NCBI GenBank assembly: GCA_030149995.1
Contig: JASLGV010000287.1
Coordinates: 1-5,224 of the forward strand
Direction of reading: 5' to 3'
DNA from: Pedobacter sp.
GTDB taxonomy: Bacteria; Bacteroidota; Bacteroidia; Sphingobacteriales; Sphingobacteriaceae
Length of the DNA stretch: 5,224 nt
Shown: piece by piece, positions 1 to 5,224 of the stretch
Numbering within the stretch: the stretch's first letter is position 1
Layout: the number at the start of each line of letters is the position of its first letter
Made by a program: the position numbers and the translations under genes
The notes under the pieces: model-generated
What the model was told of the DNA's origin: nothing
Seen by the model: only the letters and a program-made list of their open reading frames with translations
The model's database searches: none

Positions 1-1
1 T

Positions 2-121
2 AGCGTGGTGCAGTTAACCATTAACGAAGTACAGTATATTTCCGAATTATACGATGGCTGCCTCTGCGCCAAATGTCTTTTCGAATTGCAGCAGGAATAT
101 CGGGAAGAAATGGGCGTTTAA
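2..121 (+). CDS. C-terminal end of a cysteine-rich CWC-like protein (partial)
   Basis: An open frame enters from the left edge and ends at the TAA at 119-121, giving 39 visible residues. The fragment carries a CxCxxC cluster (DGCLCAKC, residues 18-25 of the fragment) after a short stretch reading NEVQYISELY. This resembles the C-terminal end of the small cysteine-rich CWC family, whose members are usually under 100 residues and have paired cysteines that probably bind a metal; their function is not established. The N-terminal half, with the first cysteines, lies outside the window, so the family call rests on the tail alone. No T-tailed hairpin follows the stop, so the transcript end is unclear. 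The frame is well supported; the family is likely but unproven. Confidence 0.6.
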   Translation, partial: SVVQLTINEVQYISELYDGCLCAKCLFELQQEYREEMGV

Positions 122-256
122 TTTTTTATATTAAAGCAACCGACCTTTATATCCTTTCGAAAGAAGGAATTACAAGAAACAATGGTTGTTGTTTTTATGG
201 TAAATTTTAAAACAAACGTGGTGCGCTCATGCTTTATACCTTAAAGCTTTTTTTAG

Positions 257-264
257 TAACTTTG
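257..264 (+). promoter_or_regulatory. Candidate Bacteroidota -7 element for aguB
   Basis: TAACTTTG matches the Bacteroidota -7 consensus TAnnTTTG exactly and sits 18 bases before the aguB ATG, which would leave a leader of about 10-15 nt. No clear TTG-type -33 element is visible at the expected distance upstream, so the call rests on the -7 box and its position. Confidence 0.5.
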
Positions 265-282
265 CATTTTAATTTTTAGCAG

Positions 283-1158
283 ATGAGTAAAGTAAAAGTT
301 GGTCTGGTACAGATGAGCTGTACAAAAGATAAACAGGAAAATTTAAATAAAGCAATTGTAAAAGTGAGAGAAGCCGCTGCCAAAGGCGCACAAATTGTGT
401 GTTTGCAGGAACTTTTTACCTCTCTTTATTTTTGCGATGTTGAAGACTACGATAATTTCGATCTGGCAGAAGCCATTCCGGGGCCATCTACAGATGCCTT
501 GCAGGTTGTAGCCAAAGAGTTGGGCGTTGTTATTATTGCTTCATTATTTGAGAAACGTGCCGAAGGTCTGTATCACAATACAACCGCTGTTTTAGATGCC
601 GATGGTTCTTACCTGGGTAAATATCGCAAAATGCACATCCCAGATGATCCTGCTTTTTACGAAAAATTTTACTTTACGCCAGGGGATTTAGGTTACAAGG
701 TTTTTGAAACCAAATTTGCTAAAATTGGTATCCTGATTTGCTGGGATCAATGGTATCCGGAAGCATCGCGTATTACAGCTTTAATGGGCGCTGATATCCT
801 GTTTTATCCAACTGCTATTGGCTGGGCTACAGATCAGGATGAAGAGACCAATAAAGATCAGTACAATGCATGGCAAACCATTCAGCGCTCGCACGCTGTT
901 GCAAACGGTGTACCCGTTGTAAGTGTTAACCGCGTAGGTTTTGAACAAAATGGCGCCATGAAGTTCTGGGGTGGTAGTTTTGCAACCAATGCCCAAGGTA
1001 AACTGCTTTATTTAGGTTCGCACGATCAGGAAGAAACTGAAGTGGTAGAACTGGATCTTTCCGAATCCGATTTCTTCCGCAAACACTGGCCGTTTTTAAG
1101 AGACAGAAGAATTGACTCTTATCAGCCAATTACCAAAAGATATATAGACGGAGACTAA
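283..1158 (+). CDS. aguB: N-carbamoylputrescine amidase
   Basis: This 291-residue cytoplasmic enzyme of the carbon-nitrogen hydrolase (nitrilase) superfamily should hydrolyse N-carbamoylputrescine to putrescine, CO2 and ammonia, the last step of the agmatine route to putrescine. The nitrilase triad is visible: Glu43 in CLQELF, Lys116 in KYRKMHIPD and Cys153 in ICWDQWYPE. A further conserved glutamate is probably Glu127 in the YEKFYFTPG stretch typical of this subfamily. The protein is of usual family length and looks intact. The start MSKVKVGLVQ begins directly with the first core strand, as expected, and no Shine-Dalgarno sequence precedes it. The next gene, 196 bases downstream, encodes the preceding enzyme of the pathway, which strongly favours this substrate over other nitrilase substrates such as beta-ureidopropionate. 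A -7 promoter element lies just upstream. Confidence 0.93.
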   Translation: MSKVKVGLVQMSCTKDKQENLNKAIVKVREAAAKGAQIVCLQELFTSLYFCDVEDYDNFDLAEAIPGPSTDALQVVAKELGVVIIASLFEKRAEGLYHNTTAVLDADGSYLGKYRKMHIPDDPAFYEKFYFTPGDLGYKVFETKFAKIGILICWDQWYPEASRITALMGADILFYPTAIGWATDQDEETNKDQYNAWQTIQRSHAVANGVPVVSVNRVGFEQNGAMKFWGGSFATNAQGKLLYLGSHDQEETEVVELDLSESDFFRKHWPFLRDRRIDSYQPITKRYIDGD

Positions 1159-1315
1159 CAAGCAGGTAAGACGACCGTATCCGTAAAAAATTGCAGATAC
1201 GTAATCTTCTAATTGAACGATAAACTTTAAAAAAATTAAGGTTACAGATAAGTCTATAGATCTTGTTTTGTTAAATAGGAGACAGATTTATATACAACCT
1301 TGATAAACAATACCA

Positions 1316-1341
1316 TCGGTGTTCTGGTGCCAGAACGCCGA
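1316..1341 (+). promoter_or_regulatory. GC-rich hairpin / operator-like palindrome ahead of aguA
   Basis: The arms TCGGTGTTCTGG and CCAGAACGCCGA are inverted complements over 12 positions, with one T-G wobble (1320/1337) and a central TG. The inner 7 bp on each side are perfect. The element ends 13 bases before the aguA ATG, in otherwise AT-rich DNA. No T-tract follows on either strand, so it is not an intrinsic terminator. It could fold in the mRNA leader with a GTGC tetraloop, or act as a DNA site for a dimeric regulator. The structure is directly visible; the role is inferred. Confidence 0.55.
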
Positions 1342-1354
1342 CTTAAATAAAACT

Positions 1355-2431
1355 ATGTCACACTTTCCTCCAAGAAAAGAATTAAATATCAATCAATTTG
1401 ATTATTCGCCAAAGCAGCAAGGCTATACCTTTCCGGCCGAGTGGGCAAAACACGAAGCAACCTGGTTGAGCTGGCCCCACAAGGAGGCGAGCTGGCCTGG
1501 CAAAATAGAAAGCATTTATAAACCGTATTGCGCGTTTATCAAAGTTGTTGCCGAAGGTGAAAAAGTGCGGATTAATGTAAAAGACGAAGCCATGAAAGCT
1601 TTCGCCCTTTCTGAACTGGAAAAGGTTGAGGCTGATTTATCGCAGATTGAATTTTATTTTAACGAAACAAACGATGCCTGGTGTCGCGATCACGGACCTG
1701 CTTTTGTTGTAAAAGGAAATGAAAAGGCCGTTGTAGATTGGGGATACAATGCCTGGGGTGGAAAATACCCACCGTATGATCTGGATGATGTAGTGCCTAC
1801 CAAAATAGCCAAACACTTTGATTTGCCGCTGTTTTTACCTGATATTGTAATGGAAGGTGGTTCTGTAGAATTTAATGGTGCCGGCACTGTTTTAACGACT
1901 ACCGCTTGCTTATTAAACGAAAACCGCAATCCACATTTAACACAAGAGCAGATTGAAAAATACCTGCAGGAATACTATGGTGTTGAGCAGGTTTTATGGC
2001 TGGGCGATGGTATTGTTGGAGATGATACCGATGGACACATTGATGATATTACCCGCTTTGTAAATGAAGATACTGTTTTAACGGTTGTAGAAAGTAATCC
2101 CTTAGATGAAAATCATTTATTGCTGGAAGAAAACTACGAGGCCTTAAAAAAGATGAAGCTAAAAGACGGACGGCCTTTAAACATCATTAAATTGCCGATG
2201 CCATCACCGGTTATTTACGAAGATACACGTTTACCGGCTTCTTATGCCAATTTTTATATCGCCAATTCGGCTGTAATTGTGCCTGTTTTTGGTGATGTAA
2301 ACGATTCGATTGCTTTGGATATTATTCAAAAGTGTTTTCCCGACAGAAAAGTGGTGGGGATTAACTCCGTTGATATCATCTGGGGATTGGGTAGCTTTCA
2401 CTGTTTAAGTCAGCAGGAGCCAGCAGTATAG
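1355..2431 (+). CDS. aguA: Agmatine deiminase
   Basis: This 358-residue cytoplasmic enzyme of the peptidylarginine/agmatine deiminase family should convert agmatine and water to N-carbamoylputrescine and ammonia, producing the substrate of AguB encoded upstream. Numbered from the ATG at 1355, family signatures appear in order: WLSWPHKE near 37-44, NDAWCRDHGP at 106-115, the MEGGSVEFNG strand at 166-175, DGHIDDITRF at 226-235 with His228 and Asp230, and the nucleophile Cys350 in GLGSFHCLSQQ near the C-terminus. All expected catalytic elements are present and the length is normal. An in-frame GTG at 1319 would add 12 residues, but that extension is encoded across the GC-rich hairpin and has no family character. 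The ATG follows an A-rich AT stretch typical of Bacteroidota starts, so I prefer it. The 196-base gap from aguB leaves room for a separate promoter, though none is convincing; co-transcription with aguB is also possible. Confidence 0.92.
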   Translation: MSHFPPRKELNINQFDYSPKQQGYTFPAEWAKHEATWLSWPHKEASWPGKIESIYKPYCAFIKVVAEGEKVRINVKDEAMKAFALSELEKVEADLSQIEFYFNETNDAWCRDHGPAFVVKGNEKAVVDWGYNAWGGKYPPYDLDDVVPTKIAKHFDLPLFLPDIVMEGGSVEFNGAGTVLTTTACLLNENRNPHLTQEQIEKYLQEYYGVEQVLWLGDGIVGDDTDGHIDDITRFVNEDTVLTVVESNPLDENHLLLEENYEALKKMKLKDGRPLNIIKLPMPSPVIYEDTRLPASYANFYIANSAVIVPVFGDVNDSIALDIIQKCFPDRKVVGINSVDIIWGLGSFHCLSQQEPAV

Positions 2432-2497
2432 CAAACAATAGGAAGACAACAGGGGCGGCATGACCAGATGATCTAACCTGGAAAAGGAAAAATAAGA

Positions 2498-2505
2498 TAT
2501 ATTTG
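2498..2505 (+). promoter_or_regulatory. Candidate Bacteroidota -7 element for fabG
   Basis: TATATTTG matches TAnnTTTG exactly, 41 bases before the fabG ATG. No good TTG -33 element lies at the usual distance; CTG at 2478-2480 is the nearest fit. The element suggests fabG can be transcribed separately from aguA. A weak 6-bp stem (2503-2508 with 2516-2521) lies around the expected transcription start and is probably incidental. Confidence 0.45.
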
Positions 2506-2546
2506 GTCTTCAACAGGCCAAGGTTGACAAACAAATAAAATAACGA

Positions 2547-3290
2547 ATGAAACTATTAGAAGGAAAAACAGCATTGGTTACCGGCGCATCGAAAGGTATT
2601 GGCCGTAAAATAGCTGAGAAATTTGCTGAACAAGGTGCCAATGTAGCGTTCACCTATTTATCATCAGTAGAAAAAGGACAAGCATTAGAGCAGGAGCTGC
2701 AAAGCTTTGGAACTAAAGTAAAAGGATATCGTTCTGATGCTTCTAAATTTGACGAAGCAGAGCAACTGATTAATGATATTGTAGCAGAATTTGGAACCAT
2801 TGATATTGTGGTAAACAATGCCGGTATTACAAAAGATGGTTTATTGATGCGGATGAGCGAAGAAAACTGGGATGATGTAATTAACATCAACCTGAAATCT
2901 ATTTTCAACGTAACCAAAGCGGCTTCAAAAATAATGATGAAAGCCCGCAAAGGTGTTTTCATTAACATGAGTTCGGTTGTTGGGGTAACTGGTAATGCAG
3001 GCCAGGCTAACTATGCAGCTTCTAAAGCAGGTATTATTGGTTTTACCAAATCCGTAGCAAAAGAACTGGGCTCGAGAAACATTCGTGCCAATGTTGTTGC
3101 ACCAGGTTTTATCCGTACTGAAATGACTGAAGTACTGGATCCGAAAGTGGTAGAAGGATGGGAAAAAGACATTCCGTTAAAACGTGCCGGCGAAACAGAT
3201 GATATTGCAAATGTTTGTGTATTCCTGGCTTCAGATATGAGTGCTTATGTAACCGGACAAACGTTATCTGTTTGTGGTGGTATGTTGTAA
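2547..3290 (+). CDS. fabG: 3-oxoacyl-[acyl-carrier-protein] reductase
   Basis: This 247-residue classical short-chain dehydrogenase/reductase matches FabG, which uses NADPH to reduce 3-oxoacyl-ACP to 3-hydroxyacyl-ACP in the type II fatty acid elongation cycle in the cytoplasm. The nucleotide-binding glycine motif TGASKGIG is at 12-19 and NNAG at 90-93. The catalytic residues are Asn115 (in ININL), Ser143 (MSSVVG), Tyr156 and Lys160 (YAASK). The PGFIRTEMT loop follows, and the C-terminus SVCGGML closes the fold as in FabG. GNAGQANYAASKAG is especially FabG-like. Length is standard and the gene is intact. The ATG begins three residues before the core motif EGKTALVTG and follows an A-rich leader without a Shine-Dalgarno sequence. 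A strong terminator begins 22 bases after the stop and no other fatty acid gene is in the window. A related SDR reductase with another substrate cannot be fully excluded from sequence alone. Confidence 0.9.
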   Translation: MKLLEGKTALVTGASKGIGRKIAEKFAEQGANVAFTYLSSVEKGQALEQELQSFGTKVKGYRSDASKFDEAEQLINDIVAEFGTIDIVVNNAGITKDGLLMRMSEENWDDVININLKSIFNVTKAASKIMMKARKGVFINMSSVVGVTGNAGQANYAASKAGIIGFTKSVAKELGSRNIRANVVAPGFIRTEMTEVLDPKVVEGWEKDIPLKRAGETDDIANVCVFLASDMSAYVTGQTLSVCGGML

Positions 3291-3312
3291 GCAATAAAGA
3301 AAAAAAGATAAG

Positions 3313-3342
3313 GGGTAAGATTTTTTAATCTTACCCTTTTTT
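3313..3342 (+). terminator. Intrinsic terminator of fabG
   Basis: A perfect 10-bp stem (GGGTAAGATT at 3313-3322, AATCTTACCC at 3327-3336) closes a TTTT loop and is followed directly by six T residues. It starts 22 bases after the fabG stop and points the same way as fabG. An A-run just upstream (3300-3306) might let it act weakly in reverse, but the forward orientation is clear. Confidence 0.92.
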
Positions 3343-3634
3343 ATTTATACAGATTTAAGGTTTGAAAAATGGCCAGGGTCGATTGCTGTAATGGTACCTG
3401 GAGATTTTAGTCATCTCATTACTTCAGAAATTTCTTACCCTCGTATAGATGATATTGGGTAAAATAACTCTGTTAGGATGATGAATTGCTGAAGAAACCA
3501 ATGCTTCATTCAGTAGGTGAAGTAGCCGGCAACCTATCAGGTTAAAAGACTTGCAAAAAATGAAAATTTTAGCTGAAAAAGCCGGTTTTATACATGTAAA
3601 TGTAAGCAATTCGTGTAGGCTAATGTTGGTTAAG
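3343..3634 (+). pseudogene. Gene-free interval with possible decayed coding remnant
   Basis: Between the two forward terminators there is no intact gene, but three short open stretches follow one another on the + strand in different frames, each with protein-like composition. Stretch one, about 3343-3459, contains FEKWPGSIAVMVPGDFSHL. Stretch two, 3477-3542, contains DELLKKPMLHSVGEVAGNLSG in its 22 codons. Stretch three begins about 3533 and contains LKDLQKMKILAEKAGF and SNSCRLMLVKP. They lie head to tail, as expected of a gene broken by indels. The third resembles the tail of some SAM-dependent methyltransferases, but that is a weak impression. Open runs this short also arise by chance, and a non-coding RNA is an alternative. 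A 6-bp inverted repeat (TTACCC 3435-3440, GGGTAA 3457-3462) lies within. No convincing promoter was found. Confidence 0.25.
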
Positions 3635-3660
3635 CCCCGGAAATTATTCCGGGGTTTTTT
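3635..3660 (+). terminator. Strong forward intrinsic terminator with no intact gene before it
   Basis: CCCCGGAA (3635-3642) and TTCCGGGG (3647-3654) form a perfect 8-bp GC-rich stem around an ATTA loop, followed by six T residues. The T-tract lies on the + strand side only; read in reverse the hairpin is followed by CTTAACC, so it is a poor terminator for the reverse gene ending at 3693. It therefore ends forward transcription through 3343-3634, or acts as a backstop for fabG read-through. Confidence 0.88.
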
Positions 3661-3692
3661 GCATTAGACCGTCTGAAAATCTCTTTTGTTTA

Positions 3693-4439
3693 TCAAAATG
3701 GTTTAGCAGAAAGTATGTAATTTCCATTTTTTTCCTCAATCCTGGGTTGCACTTTGGTCTTTTCAAAAGCAAGATAAGCCGGCTGCAAGGTTTGCCAGAA
3801 ACCTGTTTGTGCAGGAAACTGAGCTGTATACTTTTTCAGATTTTCATCCGTCATTTTAAAAGGATAAATATTAACTGCTATTTTCTCTTGACCAGCCTGG
3901 CGGGCTTCGACAGCCAATACATATAATTCTTTTATCTTTTCGTCTGTAAGCGGAATGCAACCAACGGTTTCACATTTTCCATGGATGTAAATATCGCTTC
4001 CCGGACTTTTGTCTTTCCCCGTTCGTACATAATCTACACCATTCGGATAATTAATACCCAGCGAAAGATGGAAACTGCTTTCAGGATTAAATACATTTAC
4101 ATGATAAAACCCTTCTGGTGTTTGCTTATCACCTTCGGTCAATTTCGGACCAATGGTGCCGGAATGTGCACAAAAATCATAGGTTCTGAACAAACGGTAA
4201 GATTTATCTTGACTGTTTTTAAGCCATACTTCTAATTTACCCTCGGTTTTATATGCATTAATGAGCAGAGAAAAGCCATCTGTAAAGCCTTTTTCTTTTA
4301 ACGATTTTTTTAAATCCGGCCATTTCTCCTGGTAGGCATTTTCTACACGTTCAAATTTAAGCTGATCGTTTTTAAAAGTACTTTGAGCCCGGACCATAAG
4401 TGTACTGCATAATAGAAATATTAAAAAGTATAACTTCAT
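3693..4439 (-). CDS. Secreted YafK-like L,D-transpeptidase family protein
   Basis: This 248-residue protein carries an L,D-transpeptidase (YkuD-type) catalytic domain of the YafK-like branch, which acts on peptidoglycan outside the inner membrane. Residues 1-18 form a signal peptide with hydrophobic core LYFLIFLLCSTLMV and likely signal peptidase I cleavage at VRA|QS; Cys11 does not sit in a good lipobox. The core covers roughly 54-192, including AHSGTIGPKLTEGDKQTPEGFY (split here as AHSGTIGP at 91-98 and GDKQTPEGFY at 103-112), a substrate-channel motif typical of the family. The active site IYIHGKCETVGCIPLTD has His153 and nucleophile Cys161. The SHGC of classical enzymes is replaced by TVGC, and His to Cys spans only seven residues, as in YafK/DpaA-type proteins. 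Whether it cross-links peptidoglycan, attaches proteins or cleaves such links cannot be told. The start follows a T-rich leader with a -7-like element. Confidence 0.88.
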   Translation of the reverse strand: MKLYFLIFLLCSTLMVRAQSTFKNDQLKFERVENAYQEKWPDLKKSLKEKGFTDGFSLLINAYKTEGKLEVWLKNSQDKSYRLFRTYDFCAHSGTIGPKLTEGDKQTPEGFYHVNVFNPESSFHLSLGINYPNGVDYVRTGKDKSPGSDIYIHGKCETVGCIPLTDEKIKELYVLAVEARQAGQEKIAVNIYPFKMTDENLKKYTAQFPAQTGFWQTLQPAYLAFEKTKVQPRIEEKNGNYILSAKPF

Positions 4440-4455
4440 AAAAAAGGATTTGAAG

Positions 4456-4463
4456 TAAAGTTA
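4456..4463 (-). promoter_or_regulatory. Candidate -7 element for the L,D-transpeptidase gene
   Basis: On the reverse strand TAACTTTA matches seven of eight positions of TAnnTTTG, 16 bases before the ATG. The spacing resembles that of the aguB element (18 bases). No clear -33 box was seen, so this is a positional candidate only. Confidence 0.3.
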
Positions 4464-4488
4464 TGTAAAAGGTTTTTGAACTGTATGG

Positions 4489-4638
4489 TTAAAATTTAAA
4501 GGTAAAAGCGATTCTGATGTTGCTACATTTATTAACAGGCTGCGCTGGATCAGGATTATAGCCCTTCTTGAGTCTTTTCTTTACAAGTCCAAAAGATGAA
4601 TAAATGCATTCTCTGGCATTAAAATACAGATGGTGCAT
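4489..4638 (-). CDS. Doubtful 49-residue ORF with beta-strand-like tail
   Basis: An ATG-started frame of 49 codons fills most of the gap between the two reverse-strand envelope genes. It is unrecognised. Visible features are a basic stretch VKKRLKKGYNPD (19-30), one cysteine in each half, and the tail NIRIAFTFKF (40-49). The tail alternates polar and hydrophobic residues and ends in Phe, like the closing strand of an outer-membrane beta-barrel. There is no signal peptide and no ribosome-binding site. Its frame is the same as that of the lipoprotein gene upstream: the TAA at 4647-4649 is followed in phase by five codons and then this ATG. It could be a real small protein, the 3' remnant of a lost gene, part of a dispersed intergenic repeat, or chance. 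Confidence 0.25.
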   Translation of the reverse strand: MHHLYFNARECIYSSFGLVKKRLKKGYNPDPAQPVNKCSNIRIAFTFKF

Positions 4639-4646
4639 TTCAAAGA

Positions 4647-5105
4647 TTATTTTTTAATGCGAACATAGGTTTCCACAATTTCATGGTTGATGTTCAGGCT
4701 GTCTATTTTCTCCACTCCGCGCTGTATAATTGTATCCTGCCTGATGGTTAAATTAAAGGTAAAATTATGATTTTCCCAATCCCTGTAATTGCAAAATGCC
4801 AAATGCTCTTTATATACATTTCCTTCCAGGGAATAAGTCCCACTTCCGGAATCAAAAACAGCATTTTTGTCTTTTCCTTTATTAATATCATGCTTAAAAA
4901 ATGCGAAATGGGTATCGTTAAATATTTTAATCATTTCCTGTCCCTGAACGGGGAAAGTTCTTTCAGATTGCCCGTTCGTAATTAATTCGCTGGAAATTAA
5001 TTTCCAGGTGCCATTAAGGTTGCTGTTTTTTACTTCTTGCTTACAGGTAAACAGGGTTGTTATGGCTGCAGAAAAGAAAAGTGCATAAGCTGTTTTTAGC
5101 GTCAT
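4647..5105 (-). CDS. Lipocalin-like domain lipoprotein, function unknown
   Basis: This 152-residue protein starts with a lipoprotein signal: basic Lys4, a hydrophobic core to residue 19 and LFTC ending at Cys21, the likely lipidated residue. The lipobox is acceptable for Bacteroidota rather than ideal. The following KQEV could act as an export signal to the cell surface, but this is weak. The mature part opens with LNGTWKLISSELITNGQ (29-45), the hallmark of small lipocalin-like/DUF4488-type beta-barrels, followed by MIKIFNDTHFAFFKH (58-72), GSGTYSLEGN (87-96) and alternating beta-rich segments to the basic end YVRIKK. Length fits a single barrel domain. Such proteins sit in the envelope and may bind small hydrophobic ligands; no ligand can be named. 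It shares strand with the L,D-transpeptidase gene downstream but is about 200 bases away. A 9+9 bp inverted repeat lies 35 bases upstream of the start. Confidence 0.8.
   Translation of the reverse strand: MTLKTAYALFFSAAITTLFTCKQEVKNSNLNGTWKLISSELITNGQSERTFPVQGQEMIKIFNDTHFAFFKHDINKGKDKNAVFDSGSGTYSLEGNVYKEHLAFCNYRDWENHNFTFNLTIRQDTIIQRGVEKIDSLNINHEIVETYVRIKK
4990..5007. repeat. Perfect 18-bp palindrome inside the lipoprotein gene
   Basis: CTGGAAATTAATTTCCAG reads the same on both strands with no spacer. It lies in the codons for the WKLISS part of the lipocalin-like N-terminal motif. The protein motif is conserved, so the palindrome may be a by-product of codon choice. Confidence 0.3.
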
Positions 5106-5140
5106 GATGATATAGATTGGTAATTTAAATGAAGGCTAAG

Positions 5141-5169
5141 TTAACAATAGAGATGAAATATATTGTTAA
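5141..5169. promoter_or_regulatory. Inverted repeat, possible operator for the lipoprotein gene
   Basis: TTAACAATA (5141-5149) and TATTGTTAA (5161-5169) are perfect inverted 9-mers separated by 11 bases, so half-site centres are 20 bp apart, about two helical turns. The repeat ends 35 bases before the reverse-strand ATG at 5105, where a promoter would be expected, and its near arm overlaps a weak -7-like TAACTTAG on the reverse strand (5136-5143). No T-tract follows on either side, so a terminator is unlikely. Nothing coding was recognised from 5106 to 5224. Confidence 0.4.
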
Positions 5170-5224
5170 GGAGGAAATTACCTTGTAAATAAAATTCAGA
5201 TTAATTATTCAATAGGATGCTGGC

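Noticed and set aside
154..190. Small palindrome CTTTCGAAAG (154-163) and AACAA/TTGTT hairpin (178-190) before aguB
   Set aside because: Both are short and AT-rich and expected by chance; neither is a convincing terminator or operator.
1176..1201. Hairpin CGTATC/GATACG after aguB as a terminator
   Set aside because: The stem is only 6 bp with a 14-nt loop and no T-tract follows; too weak to call.
1319..1354. GTG start adding 12 residues to agmatine deiminase
   Set aside because: The extension is encoded through the GC-rich hairpin, has no resemblance to the family N-terminus, and an ATG in a typical A-rich context follows at 1355.
3424..3609. 61-codon reverse-strand ORF in the interval after fabG
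   Set aside because: It has no recognisable motif or signal, no upstream promoter, and lies opposite the better-looking forward coding remnants; most likely chance.
3981..4235. 84-codon forward ORF opposite the L,D-transpeptidase gene
   Set aside because: It lies wholly antisense to a clearly recognised gene and its translation has no coherent features; a shadow frame.
5217..5224. ATG at the right edge as the start of a further forward gene
   Set aside because: Only eight bases remain, so nothing can be judged; all three reverse frames from the edge meet a stop within 24 bases and show no family signature.
1..5224. CRISPR array, insertion sequence, tRNA or other known mobile or defence module
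   Set aside because: No regularly spaced repeats, transposase-like proteins, terminal repeats or tRNA cloverleaf could be recognised; the genes are mostly ordinary metabolic and envelope genes.

Overview
The window looks like chromosomal DNA of a Bacteroidota species, most likely a Pedobacter-type member of the Sphingobacteriaceae. This rests on AT-rich intergenic DNA, start codons without Shine-Dalgarno sequences, TAnnTTTG-like -7 promoter elements, and the general look of the proteins. The genus is inferred; no search was run.

Layout, left to right. Positions 2-121 hold the last 39 codons of a small cysteine-rich (CWC-type) protein. Then come three forward genes: aguB (283-1158, N-carbamoylputrescine amidase), aguA (1355-2431, agmatine deiminase) and fabG (2547-3290, 3-oxoacyl-ACP reductase). 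A strong intrinsic terminator follows fabG. Positions 3343-3634 hold no intact gene, only a possible decayed coding remnant in three frames, and end in a second strong forward terminator. The rest is on the reverse strand: a secreted YafK-like L,D-transpeptidase-fold protein (3693-4439), a short doubtful ORF (4489-4638) and a lipocalin-like lipoprotein (4647-5105). The right-hand 119 bases hold a 9+9 bp inverted repeat and no recognisable gene.

How the genes fit together: AguA and AguB catalyse consecutive steps, agmatine to N-carbamoylputrescine to putrescine, so the pair forms the lower half of an arginine-to-putrescine route. The arginine decarboxylase that would supply agmatine is not in the window. 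fabG belongs to type II fatty acid synthesis and appears to have its own promoter and terminator. The two main reverse-strand genes encode an envelope enzyme and a lipoprotein and converge on fabG.

I see no new multi-gene system. The items most worth checking are a GC-rich hairpin just ahead of the aguA start, the unexplained terminated interval after fabG, and the short ORF between the two envelope genes. No rRNA, tRNA, CRISPR array or insertion sequence was seen.
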